DNA of 48,619 nucleotides from positions 1 to 48,619 of the forward strand of contig JANRKD010000015.1 in the NCBI GenBank assembly GCA_033763655.1, in the 5' to 3' direction. Shown here piece by piece: positions 7,869 to 15,534 of this stretch (the first letter of the stretch is position 1; each line of letters begins with the position of its first letter). Under the pieces are notes generated by a model. The model was not told the DNA's origin. It did no database searches and worked only from the letters and a program-made list of their open reading frames with translations. The DNA comes from QFOX01 sp033763655 (GTDB lineage: Bacteria > Pseudomonadota > Alphaproteobacteria > Rickettsiales > UBA3002). Position numbers and translations under genes: made by a program.

Positions 7869-7901
7869 TAAATAGAATAACATAGCGTCGTAGTCAACTA
7901 T
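7869..7901 (-). promoter_or_regulatory. iscS promoter with candidate IscR half-site
   Basis: On the minus strand TTGACT (7892-7897), a 17-base spacer and TATTTA (7869-7874) lie in the 160-base gap between the second desulfurase gene and iscS. The -35 is embedded in ATAGTTGACTA (7891-7901); the left half of the known type 1 IscR site (ATA, two or three bases, GACT) fits well and the right half ends in TAT at 7877-7879. The same ATAGTTGAC occurs at the cysE promoter. Confidence 0.5.
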
Positions 7902-7920
7902 TATCGACGCTGAAAAATCA

Positions 7921-9042
7921 TTACAAACCGTTTGTTTCTGCGGCTTTGCGAGTGACTCGCAGATAGATTGCTTTCCATTCTTTCACGAAGGCTTCTATCT
8001 GCGCGCGCGTCGTCGCCCAGCCCCAGCTGATGCGGATGGCAGTGGTGGCAATTTCGGGCGGCACCCCCATCGCCAGCAGCACCGAGGAGGCCGTCACCCG
8101 CCCCGAGGAACAGGCCGACCCTGCCGACACGGCAAATCCCGCAAGGTCGAAATTCATCACCTGTGTTTCGCTTTGCACCTGCGGCATGGTGATGGTGAGT
8201 GTGTTAGGCAGGCGTGCCGCCCCTTCGCCACAGATTATCGCCTCGGGGGCGGCGGCGATGAGCTCTTTTTCCAGCCATGTGCGCCATGCTAGCCATGACG
8301 CCGCTTCCGGGAAGTGGGCGACTTCCTGCACCAATTGCGCAAACCCGACAATTGCCGGGATGTTTTCCGTCCCCGCGCGGCGGCCTAATTCCTGCCCTCC
8401 ACCGGTTATCAGCGACTTGATGGCCAGATCGTTGCGAATCAGCAGCGCCCCCACCCCAAGCGGCCCACCTGCTTTATGGGCACCGATGGTCAGCATATCG
8501 GCACCCAGCAATCCCCAATCGACGCTGATTTTGCCGAGCGCCTGTACCGCGTCCACATGCAGCAAACCGCCATGGGCATGGACGAGGCGTGCAATCTCTG
8601 CGATGGGCTGGATAACGCCCGTTTCATTGTTCGCCAGCATGACGGAAACCAGCGCGGGCCTGCCGAGGGCTTCAAGTTGCCGCTCCAGCACATCAAGCTT
8701 CACGATGCCATCGCTATCGACCGGGATGGTGGCTGCGCCGAGCAGCGCGCCGGTTCTGCTAATTGAGGCATGCTCGACGGCGGAGATAAGCAGCGCCCGA
8801 TCCGCGAAGCCACGCAACACCATGGTGTTGGCCTCGCTGGCCGAGCCGGTAAACAGCACTTCGTTCGGGAATGCCCCGAGTGCCTGCGCAATGAGCGCCC
8901 GCGCATCCTCAAGCTGCTTTTTCGCCGCACGCCCGGCCGCATGCACCGAGGAGGGGTTGAGCGGCGCGTCGCCCAGCGCCTCCATCGCAGCCTTCACCGA
9001 AGGCCGCAGCGGCGATGTCGCGTTGTAGTCGAGATACATCAT
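7921..9042 (-). CDS. second cysteine desulfurase (NifS/IscS-like)
   Basis: A 373-residue PLP-dependent desulfurase distinct from the adjacent iscS. Seen: MMYLDYNATSPLRPSV at the start, VEHASIS, the PLP-binding HVDAVQALGKI, the lysine in TIGAHKAGGPLG, and the catalytic cysteine in SAGSACSSGRVTAS. The pair iscS-like then iscS after an Rrf2 gene is also the Rickettsia arrangement. The start ATG 9042 overlaps the iscR stop (ATGA), so the two are translationally coupled. The division of labour between the two desulfurases cannot be told from sequence. Confidence 0.92.
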   Translation of the reverse strand: MMYLDYNATSPLRPSVKAAMEALGDAPLNPSSVHAAGRAAKKQLEDARALIAQALGAFPNEVLFTGSASEANTMVLRGFADRALLISAVEHASISRTGALLGAATIPVDSDGIVKLDVLERQLEALGRPALVSVMLANNETGVIQPIAEIARLVHAHGGLLHVDAVQALGKISVDWGLLGADMLTIGAHKAGGPLGVGALLIRNDLAIKSLITGGGQELGRRAGTENIPAIVGFAQLVQEVAHFPEAASWLAWRTWLEKELIAAAPEAIICGEGAARLPNTLTITMPQVQSETQVMNFDLAGFAVSAGSACSSGRVTASSVLLAMGVPPEIATTAIRISWGWATTRAQIEAFVKEWKAIYLRVTRKAAETNGL

Positions 9043-9542
9043 GAAGGCGTGTCCTGCCCCTCGACGCGAACCATTCCCTTGCCGAACATCATCAGTTCCG
9101 GCATCGCATGGGCGCGGGGAAATTTCTGCTGCACCCGGCGCGCGCAGACATCCGCCAACGTGATGCTGCCCAAATACAGGCGCATCTGGGCGGTCAACCC
9201 CTCCCACAAATCATGGGTCAGGCAGCGACTTTTGGTGGCCATGCAACCATGGTGGCTGTGCTCGTCGCAGCGGGTCATTTTAATCGGCTCGTCGGCGGCG
9301 AGCATAATGTCGGCGATACTTATCTGCGCCGCGTCGCGCGCCAGCTTATAGCCGCCGCCCGGGCCACGCACCGATTTCACCACCCCGGCCCGCTTCATCC
9401 GCGCGAAAATCTGTTCGAGATAGGCCAGCGGAATCTCCTGCCGCTGCGCCACACTTGCCAACCCCACCGGACTGCCCTGCGGCTGCACAGCCAGATCGAC
9501 CATCGCCATCACCGCGTAACGTCCCTTGGTGCTGAGTATCAT
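9039..9542 (-). CDS. iscR: IscR, Rrf2-family Fe-S-sensing regulator
   Basis: A 167-residue Rrf2 protein: LSTKGRYAVMAMVDLA at the start, AYLEQIFARMKRAGVV, and the wing SVRGPGGGYKLA. It has the cluster-binding region of IscR: three cysteines in TRCDEHSHHGCMATKSRC followed directly by LTHDLW, which supplies the histidine ligand. With a [2Fe-2S] cluster bound, IscR represses the isc promoter. It is the second gene of the cysE-iscR-desulfurase unit, and candidate sites for it occur at both promoters of this region (7869-7901, 10302-10334). Confidence 0.94.
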   Translation of the reverse strand: MILSTKGRYAVMAMVDLAVQPQGSPVGLASVAQRQEIPLAYLEQIFARMKRAGVVKSVRGPGGGYKLARDAAQISIADIMLAADEPIKMTRCDEHSHHGCMATKSRCLTHDLWEGLTAQMRLYLGSITLADVCARRVQQKFPRAHAMPELMMFGKGMVRVEGQDTPS

Positions 9543-9584
9543 ACGCTACCTCCACCCCGTTTCGCTCACCGGGTTGTTACCCAC

Positions 9585-10199
9585 CTAAGCATCGAATACC
9601 GCAACGCGCCCGGCCTGCCCCTCAAGTTGCGCGAGCCTTGCCTCAAGCGCCGCCACCCGCGCCAACAACGTGGTGCTGTCGGGTGTGCCCTCGGACGGAC
9701 GCGGACGGGCCGGAATCCCCACCATCACTTCACCCGCCGCGACATCGGTCAGCAGCACAGCGTTAGCACCGACACGCGCGCCGTCGCCCACCGTCACCGG
9801 GCCGAGGATAATCGCCCCCGCGCCGACCACCACATCGTTGCCCAGCGTCGGGTGACGCTTGCTTTTCTCAAGCGACATACCGCCGAGCGTCACCCCCTGA
9901 TATAAGGTCACGCGGTCGCCGATAATCGTCGTTTCACCAATCACCACCCCCTGCCCGTGGTCGATGAAGCAATGCGCGCCGATGACCGCCGCCGGGTGAA
10001 TCTCGATGCCTGTCAGCAGCCGCATCAACGCCGAGAGCACGCGCGCCAGCAGCTTCAGCCGACACCGCCACAGAAAATGGATAGCCCGGTGCGCCGCCAG
10101 CGCATGGAACCCCGGGTAGGTGAGCGCCACCTCCAGCCGCGTGCGAGCGGCCGGGTCGCGGCTGACGATATAACGAAGTTCACTGCCGAGGCTGGCCAT
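9585..10199 (-). CDS. cysE: serine O-acetyltransferase
   Basis: A 204-residue left-handed beta-helix acetyltransferase that makes O-acetylserine for CysK. Hexapeptide repeats run through IEIHPAAVIGAHCFIDHGQGVVIGE-like strands (written here in part), with the catalytic HxxGxV region and TLYQGVTLGG, and later HPTLGNDVVVGAGAIILG. It lacks most of the long N-terminal helical domain of E. coli CysE, as in the shorter EpsC-type enzymes. A helical tail (AALEARLAQLEGQ) follows. As first gene of the iscR unit it links cysteine supply to Fe-S demand. A ribosome site AAAGGTAAG precedes ATG 10199. Confidence 0.94.
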   Translation of the reverse strand: MASLGSELRYIVSRDPAARTRLEVALTYPGFHALAAHRAIHFLWRCRLKLLARVLSALMRLLTGIEIHPAAVIGAHCFIDHGQGVVIGETTIIGDRVTLYQGVTLGGMSLEKSKRHPTLGNDVVVGAGAIILGPVTVGDGARVGANAVLLTDVAAGEVMVGIPARPRPSEGTPDSTTLLARVAALEARLAQLEGQAGRVAVFDA

Positions 10200-10301
10200 A
10201 GCGTTGCTTACCTTTGTTTTTTAACAAACATCTTGTGTCGCGCGGGCGTTTGGGCTACCACCCAGCCCAGTAGAATCCCTGCAACACGCGATTTTGCCTA
10301 C

Positions 10302-10334
10302 TCTATAGGGAACCCCAGCAAAAGGGTCAACTAT
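10302..10334 (-). promoter_or_regulatory. cysE-iscR promoter with candidate IscR half-site
   Basis: On the minus strand TTGACC (10325-10330), a 17-base spacer and TATAGA (10302-10307). The -35 lies within ATAGTTGACC (10325-10334), nearly the same as the sequence at the iscS promoter and as the half-site known for IscR in enterobacteria. The predicted leader is about 95 bases and contains the hairpin TTTGTTAAAAAACAAA (10214-10229). Confidence 0.5.
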
Positions 10335-10367
10335 TACGCCGCGCGCAGTACAACAAGGAGCAGATGA

Positions 10368-11075
10368 ATGGCTGAAGTGATTTTTCAAGGCTCGGAAGGA
10401 CGCATCGAAGGCCGCTACCACCACAACCCCGATAAACAATCACCGGTGGCCGTGGTGCTGCACCCGCACCCGCTTTATGGCGGCACCATGAACAACAAAA
10501 TCGTCTACCGCTTGTATTCCAGCTTCGCGCGTGCGGGCTTTTCGGTACTGCGCTTCAATTTCCGTGGCGTTGGCCGCTCGATGGGTAAATTCGACGATGG
10601 GCTGGGTGAAATGACCGACGCCGCCTCGGCGCTCGACTGGGTACAATTGCAAAACCCGGATGCGTCGAGCTGCTGGATTGGCGGCTTCTCCTTCGGCGCG
10701 TGGATTTCGCTGCAACTGCTGATGCGCCGCCCCGAGATTGAGGGCTTCCTCGCCATTTCGCCGCCCGCCAACATGTATGATTTCGGTTTCTTGAGCCCTT
10801 GCCCGGCGCACGGCCTCATCACTCAGGGCGACCGCGACGACATCGTCAGCGAACCTGCAGTGCAAACGCTCGTTGATAAATTGCGCGCACAGAAAGGCAC
10901 CAACGTCGAATATAAAGTCGTCCCCGGTGCCGACCATTACTACCGCACGCAGATGGATCTGCTAACCGGCACGACCGACGAATTCATCGCCCGCAAAATC
11001 GAGGAATTCAAGAACCGCCCGCGCGTCAGGCCGGATAGAAAACGCCGCCAGTTACCGGCTGACTTACCCCTGTAG
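10368..11075 (+). CDS. alpha/beta hydrolase (COG2945-like)
   Basis: A 235-residue cytoplasmic alpha/beta hydrolase. Seen: the oxyanion region VVLHPHPLYGGTMNNK, FRGVGRSMGKFD, the nucleophile elbow GGFSFGAW (serine about residue 105), the acid in QGDRDDIV and the histidine in GADHYYR. This set is typical of the small family often annotated as a predicted hydrolase without known substrate. A good AAGGAG ribosome site lies 10 bases upstream. The 3' end overlaps the convergent anmK by 50 bases, which adds a basic tail (RPRVRPDRKRRQ). Confidence 0.88.
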   Translation: MAEVIFQGSEGRIEGRYHHNPDKQSPVAVVLHPHPLYGGTMNNKIVYRLYSSFARAGFSVLRFNFRGVGRSMGKFDDGLGEMTDAASALDWVQLQNPDASSCWIGGFSFGAWISLQLLMRRPEIEGFLAISPPANMYDFGFLSPCPAHGLITQGDRDDIVSEPAVQTLVDKLRAQKGTNVEYKVVPGADHYYRTQMDLLTGTTDEFIARKIEEFKNRPRVRPDRKRRQLPADLPL

Positions 11076-12129
11076 TCGTCGGCAGGCTTAACGGCAGCCC
11101 CTGCGCCGAACGCGCCGCAAGGTAAGCAAACGCCTGCGCTTCGAGCATATCGCCATCCCAGCCCACTTCCTCCACCGCCATCACCGGCGCGTTGACGCAG
11201 GCTTTGAGCAACCCCATCAGCGTGGCGTTGTGGCGCCCGCCTCCGGCAATCAGCACACGCTTCGGGCTGGCAGGCACAGCACCAAACGAAAGCGCAATCG
11301 CGGTTGCCGTCATGCTGGTGAGCGTCGCCGCGCCATCCTCAAGGCTCAGCTGTCGGTCTGGCCGATGCAAAAGGCCGTGCACCAGCGTTTCAAAATGCAG
11401 CCGGTCAAGCGATTTTGGCGCATCGCGCAGGAAGAATGGATCGCGCAAAAATTCCCCAACCAACGCGCTATCGACCACCCCACGCGCAGCAAGTGCGCCG
11501 TTTGCGTCATAGCGTTCGCCCGTATGGCGGAACACCCAATCATCAAGCAACGCACTGCCGGGGCCGCAATCAAAGGCGATAATTTCTCCCGCCGCACCGA
11601 GCCATGTCACATTGCTGACCCCGCCGATATTCACCACCATCAGCGGTTTTTCGAGAGTGTGCGCCAGCGCGGCATGGTAGAGCGGCACCAGCGGCGCACC
11701 CTGCCCGCCGTGGCGCACGTCGTTGCTGCGGAAATCCGCCACCACAGGGATACCCAGCGCCGCCGCCATGCGCGCCGCTTCCCCCAGCTGCACGGTGACG
11801 CCTTCCTGCGGCGCGTGACGGATGGTCTGGCCATGGAAGCCTACCAACGCCACTGTTTCACGTGAAACAGCGGCTTTTTTTATCAGCGCATTGACTGCCT
11901 GAATATGGATGTCGGTGAGTGCCGCACCAACATTTTTTGCATCGCCCGCGCCGCGCATCAACGCCAAAATATCGGCACGTAACGCCGCGTCATAGGGCAC
12001 GAAATGCGAGGCACCGGCCTCCACCACAGCCCGCCCATCCGTGTATAGCAGGGCGGCATCGACCCCATCGGCGCTAGTGCCGCTCATCAGGCCAATCACA
12101 TGGGCAGGAAATTGAATCGTGCTTGTCAT
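11026..12129 (-). CDS. anmK: anhydro-N-acetylmuramic acid kinase
   Basis: A 367-residue sugar kinase that converts 1,6-anhydro-MurNAc from wall turnover to MurNAc-6-phosphate. Seen: the ATP-binding start VIGLMSGTSADGVDAAL, GFHGQTIRHAP, VNIGGVSNVTWLG, the phosphate loop DCGPGSALLDDW, and RVLIAGGGRHNATLM near the end. ATG 12129 is chosen because it places GLMSGTS at the usual distance; an in-frame TTG further upstream is less likely. A VanX-type dipeptidase at 19783 is another wall-fragment enzyme in the window. Confidence 0.93.
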   Translation of the reverse strand: MTSTIQFPAHVIGLMSGTSADGVDAALLYTDGRAVVEAGASHFVPYDAALRADILALMRGAGDAKNVGAALTDIHIQAVNALIKKAAVSRETVALVGFHGQTIRHAPQEGVTVQLGEAARMAAALGIPVVADFRSNDVRHGGQGAPLVPLYHAALAHTLEKPLMVVNIGGVSNVTWLGAAGEIIAFDCGPGSALLDDWVFRHTGERYDANGALAARGVVDSALVGEFLRDPFFLRDAPKSLDRLHFETLVHGLLHRPDRQLSLEDGAATLTSMTATAIALSFGAVPASPKRVLIAGGGRHNATLMGLLKACVNAPVMAVEEVGWDGDMLEAQAFAYLAARSAQGLPLSLPTTTGVSQPVTGGVFYPA

Positions 12130-12188
12130 GCGGCCAGTATGCACGGTATGAGTGGGCAGACAAGCAACAATCAGGAGCAAAACCCCAA

Positions 12189-12264
12189 CCTGTCATGCCG
12201 TCTTTATGACGGCATCCATCTTTTTAAGTTAAGGTGGCCCCCATCATAAAGACGGGGTGACAGG
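12189..12264. repeat. palindromic repeat (family R1) in the tyrS leader
   Basis: Ends are inverted (CCTGTCA at 12189, TGACAGG at 12258-12264) and an inner hairpin ATGCCGTC/GACGGCAT lies at 12195-12215. The unit is closely related to 34795-34861 and to the left part of 34889-34982; the AAGRTGG...GGGGTGACAG half also occurs inside nadC. It stands 16 bases before the tyrS start. Confidence 0.75.
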
Positions 12265-12280
12265 TGATTCAAGGAACGTC

Positions 12281-13618
12281 ATGCAGAACTTCATCGATAT
12301 CATCAAAGAACGCGGCTTCATCCACCAGATGACGGACGAGGCAGGGCTTACCGAACTCCTCAAAACGCCGGGTCAAACCGCCTATATCGGCTTTGATTGC
12401 ACGGCGAAATCGCTGCATGTCGGCTCGCTGCTACAAATCATGCTGCTGCGCTGGTGGCAGAAATGCGGCCACCGGCCCATCGTGCTGCTGGGCGGCGGCA
12501 CCACCAAAATCGGCGACCCGAGCGGCAAGGACGAATCGCGCCCACCGCTGAGCGACGCGCAAATTAACGAAAATATGGACAGCCTGAAGCAAGTGTTCTC
12601 GCAGTTCCTGTCCTTCAGCAATAACGAAAGCAGCACTCCCGAAAACGCCGCCCTTATGGTCAATAACGACGACTGGCTCAGCGACCTCAACTACGCGCAG
12701 TTCCTGCGTGACTATGGCCGCCATTTCTCCATCAACCGCATGCTGACAATGGATTCCGTGAAGCTGCGTTTGGAGCGCGAGCAAACCTTAAGCTTCCTCG
12801 AATTCAACTACATGATTTTGCAGGCCTATGATTTTGTCGAGCTAAACCGCCGACTTGGCTGCCGCGTGCAGATGGGCGGCAGCGACCAGTGGGGCAATAT
12901 CGTGAATGGGGTGGAGCTTATGCGGCGCATACGCCCGCAAGTCCCCGTAAAAAATACTGGCGATGAATATCGTAATGCAGTTCGTGCGGCGTACGAAGAA
13001 ACGGAATTGAATGAAGATAAAATTCTCTTCGGCATCACCTCGCCGCTGATTACCACCGCCTCGGGCGCGAAAATGGGCAAGACCGCCGCTGGCGCGGTAT
13101 GGCTGAATGCGGATTTGCTTTCGCCATATGATTACTGGCAGTTCTGGCGCAACACCGAGGATGCGGATGTGGCGCGCTTCCTCAAGCTCTTCACCGAAGT
13201 TTCGCTGGATGAAATTGCACAGCTCACCGCACCCACCGCCAACATTAACGATGCCAAGGCACGCCTCGCCACCGAGGCAACCGCGCTGCTGCATGGGCGC
13301 GAGGCCGCCGAAAAAGCCGCCCAAACCGCGCGTGATATTTTCAGCGGCAGCGGCGTGAGCGATAACTTGCCGGAGGTTGTTATCGAGAGAGAGCGCTTCA
13401 TTCAGGGCATCCCCATCGCGGAACTGCTGGTGAAAGCAGGCTTTGCCGCGAGCCTTGGCGAAGGTCGCCGCCTGATAAAAGGCAACGGCGTCAGCCTTAA
13501 CGATGAAAAAGTGAGCGACGAAAGCGCGCGCGTCACCATCAACCATATCGATGGAAAATCATCGCTCAAACTCTCCAAAGGCAAAAAGCAGCATGTGCTG
13601 GTGAAATGGCTGTCATAA
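12281..13618 (+). CDS. tyrS: tyrosyl-tRNA synthetase
   Basis: A 445-residue class I synthetase charging tRNA-Tyr. Seen: the first signature as HVGSLLQIMLLRWWQ (about residue 48), QMGGSDQWGNI in the tyrosine pocket, the second signature KMGKTAAGAVWL (about residue 267), and a C-terminal S4 RNA-binding domain from IPIAELLVKAGFAAS to the end. The length fits the alphaproteobacterial TyrRS group. ATG 12281 has an AAGGAA ribosome site; a longer in-frame start at 12257 would lie inside the upstream repeat. Confidence 0.96.
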   Translation: MQNFIDIIKERGFIHQMTDEAGLTELLKTPGQTAYIGFDCTAKSLHVGSLLQIMLLRWWQKCGHRPIVLLGGGTTKIGDPSGKDESRPPLSDAQINENMDSLKQVFSQFLSFSNNESSTPENAALMVNNDDWLSDLNYAQFLRDYGRHFSINRMLTMDSVKLRLEREQTLSFLEFNYMILQAYDFVELNRRLGCRVQMGGSDQWGNIVNGVELMRRIRPQVPVKNTGDEYRNAVRAAYEETELNEDKILFGITSPLITTASGAKMGKTAAGAVWLNADLLSPYDYWQFWRNTEDADVARFLKLFTEVSLDEIAQLTAPTANINDAKARLATEATALLHGREAAEKAAQTARDIFSGSGVSDNLPEVVIERERFIQGIPIAELLVKAGFAASLGEGRRLIKGNGVSLNDEKVSDESARVTINHIDGKSSLKLSKGKKQHVLVKWLS

Positions 13619-13642
13619 TCCCACCGGCGGATGCTAAAATGC

Positions 13643-15478
13643 CTATTTCTCCAACTGGTCGATATAACCGCCGATCACATCGAGCCCGGCCTGCCAGAAA
13701 TCGGGCTTTGAGGCATCAAGGCCGAACGGCTTGAGCAGAGCCTTGTGGCGCAACGTGCCGCCCGCGCGCAGCATGGTCAGGTATTTCCCGGCAAACGCGG
13801 CGGCCTTGCCCGCTTTTTTCTCCTTAAGGTAAACACCGTAGAGCGAGTTGACGAGGCAATCGCCAAAGGCATAGGCATAGACGTAGAACGGCGAATGAAT
13901 GAAATGCGGAATATACATCCAGTAATGGCGGTATTCCGGATGCAAGGTGATGGCAGGCCCGAGCGAAGCGCGCGAGACTTCCATCCAGATGTCGCCGATG
14001 CGTTCAACCGACAACTCGCCGAAGCGGCGTTCGTCATGCACCATGCGCTCGAACTCGCAGAAGGCAATCTGCCGCACCACAGTGTTGAGCATATCCTCAA
14101 TTTTGGCGGCGATTAAAAGCTGGCGGCGCTTGGCGTCCCCCTCGCGGTTGAGCAATTCCTGAAAGGTCAGCATTTCGCCGAACACACTCGCGGTTTCCGC
14201 CAGCGTCAGCGGTGTGTCGGCCATCAGCGCGCCCTGACCGGCGGAGAGCACCTGATGCACGCCGTGCCCCAGCTCGTGCGCCAGCGTCATCACGTCGCGG
14301 GTTTTGCCGAGATAGTTGAGCAGCAGATACGGATGGGCGCTCGGCACTGTCGGATGCGCGAACGCACCGGGCGATTTGCCTGCGCGCACCGGCACATCAA
14401 TCCAGTTATTGTCGAAGAATTTCTGGCCGATTTGCGCCAGCTCCGGCGAGAAGGCGTGGTAGGCCTCGCGCACCAGCTTCACCCCATCCGCCCAGGCGAT
14501 GCGTTTGTCGCCCGCGGTGGGCAGCGGCGCATTTCTATCCCAGTAATCCAGCGTTTTTTTGCCAAATTGCTTCGCCTTCCACGCATAATAACGGTGCGAG
14601 AGATGGCGGTAATTTTTCTGCACCGTGGCAATCAGTGCCTCAACCACTTCGTCCTCGACCTGATTGCTGACATTGCGGCTGCTGATGGGCCGGGCAAAGC
14701 GGCGTTTTTCATCCTCGATATGCTTGGCCTTGGCGAGCGTGTTGGTGATGAGCGCGAACAGCGGCGCGTTTTCGTCGAACACGCGGGCGATTTCCTTCGC
14801 CGCGCTTTTGCGCTTTTTCGCATCGCTGCCCGAAAGCAGATCCAGCGCTTGCGGCTCGCTCATTTTTTTGCCGTCCACCGTGAATTCAAGACGGCTGATA
14901 CTTTCGTCGAACAGGCGCTGCCAGGCGCCCATCGTCACCGAAGTTTCGTGGATGTAATGCTCCAGCTCGTCGCTGAGCTGATAGGGTTTATAGCTGCGCA
15001 CCGCGTCGAACCACGGCGCATAATGCACGAGCTTTTTCGATTGCCGGTAGGCTTTGGCCAACTGCGCATCGCTGAGTTTGTTGATTTCCAACCCGAAGAA
15101 AATAAGCCGGCTCGAAATCACCGTCAGTTGTTCCTGCGCGTTCTGATAAAACTGTGTGTTGGCGGGGTTTGCCATGTCGCCCGCATAGAGCAGTTGCGCA
15201 TAACTGCCGATGCGCCCAAGACCATCCTGCAACGCCTCATATTCCGCCACCGCTTTCGCAAGCGTATCGCCTGCAAGCGTCGCCAGCCTGCCTTCATAAG
15301 CCTTGGCGAATACCGTCGCTTTTTTGTCGAAACGCTTAAAATCCCGTGCGAGGGCGGGGTCGTTCGGCCCGGCGTAAAGGTCGCCCAGATCCCAGACCGG
15401 CAGCGGCTTTTCCTTTGCTTTCACCGTCGCTTTTGCCGTCGTCTTGCCGACGGTTTTTTTTACCGGTTTTGTGGCCAT
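13643..15478 (-). CDS. pepF: oligoendopeptidase F (M3 family)
   Basis: A 611-residue cytoplasmic zinc peptidase that cleaves short peptides. The zinc motif LAHELGHGVHQ lies at about residue 394 with a second glutamate region TLAETASVFGEM about 25 residues later. The C-terminal YVYAYAFGDCLVNSLYGVYL is typical of the PepF group. The first 25 residues (MATKPVKKTVGKTTAKATVK and on) are lysine/threonine/alanine-rich and not part of the fold; they resemble low-complexity tails rather than a signal peptide. Last gene of the run from fur downwards. Confidence 0.93.
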   Translation of the reverse strand: MATKPVKKTVGKTTAKATVKAKEKPLPVWDLGDLYAGPNDPALARDFKRFDKKATVFAKAYEGRLATLAGDTLAKAVAEYEALQDGLGRIGSYAQLLYAGDMANPANTQFYQNAQEQLTVISSRLIFFGLEINKLSDAQLAKAYRQSKKLVHYAPWFDAVRSYKPYQLSDELEHYIHETSVTMGAWQRLFDESISRLEFTVDGKKMSEPQALDLLSGSDAKKRKSAAKEIARVFDENAPLFALITNTLAKAKHIEDEKRRFARPISSRNVSNQVEDEVVEALIATVQKNYRHLSHRYYAWKAKQFGKKTLDYWDRNAPLPTAGDKRIAWADGVKLVREAYHAFSPELAQIGQKFFDNNWIDVPVRAGKSPGAFAHPTVPSAHPYLLLNYLGKTRDVMTLAHELGHGVHQVLSAGQGALMADTPLTLAETASVFGEMLTFQELLNREGDAKRRQLLIAAKIEDMLNTVVRQIAFCEFERMVHDERRFGELSVERIGDIWMEVSRASLGPAITLHPEYRHYWMYIPHFIHSPFYVYAYAFGDCLVNSLYGVYLKEKKAGKAAAFAGKYLTMLRAGGTLRHKALLKPFGLDASKPDFWQAGLDVIGGYIDQLEK

Positions 15479-15534
15479 GACGCCCCCTTCATGCTGGTTA
15501 CATTTCGTGATGGTAACGCGGTTGGCAGCGTTGC

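Noticed and set aside
12130..12280. T-box or other aminoacyl-tRNA-sensing leader before tyrS
   Set aside because: The leader is accounted for by a dispersed palindrome found elsewhere, and no T-box sequence is visible.
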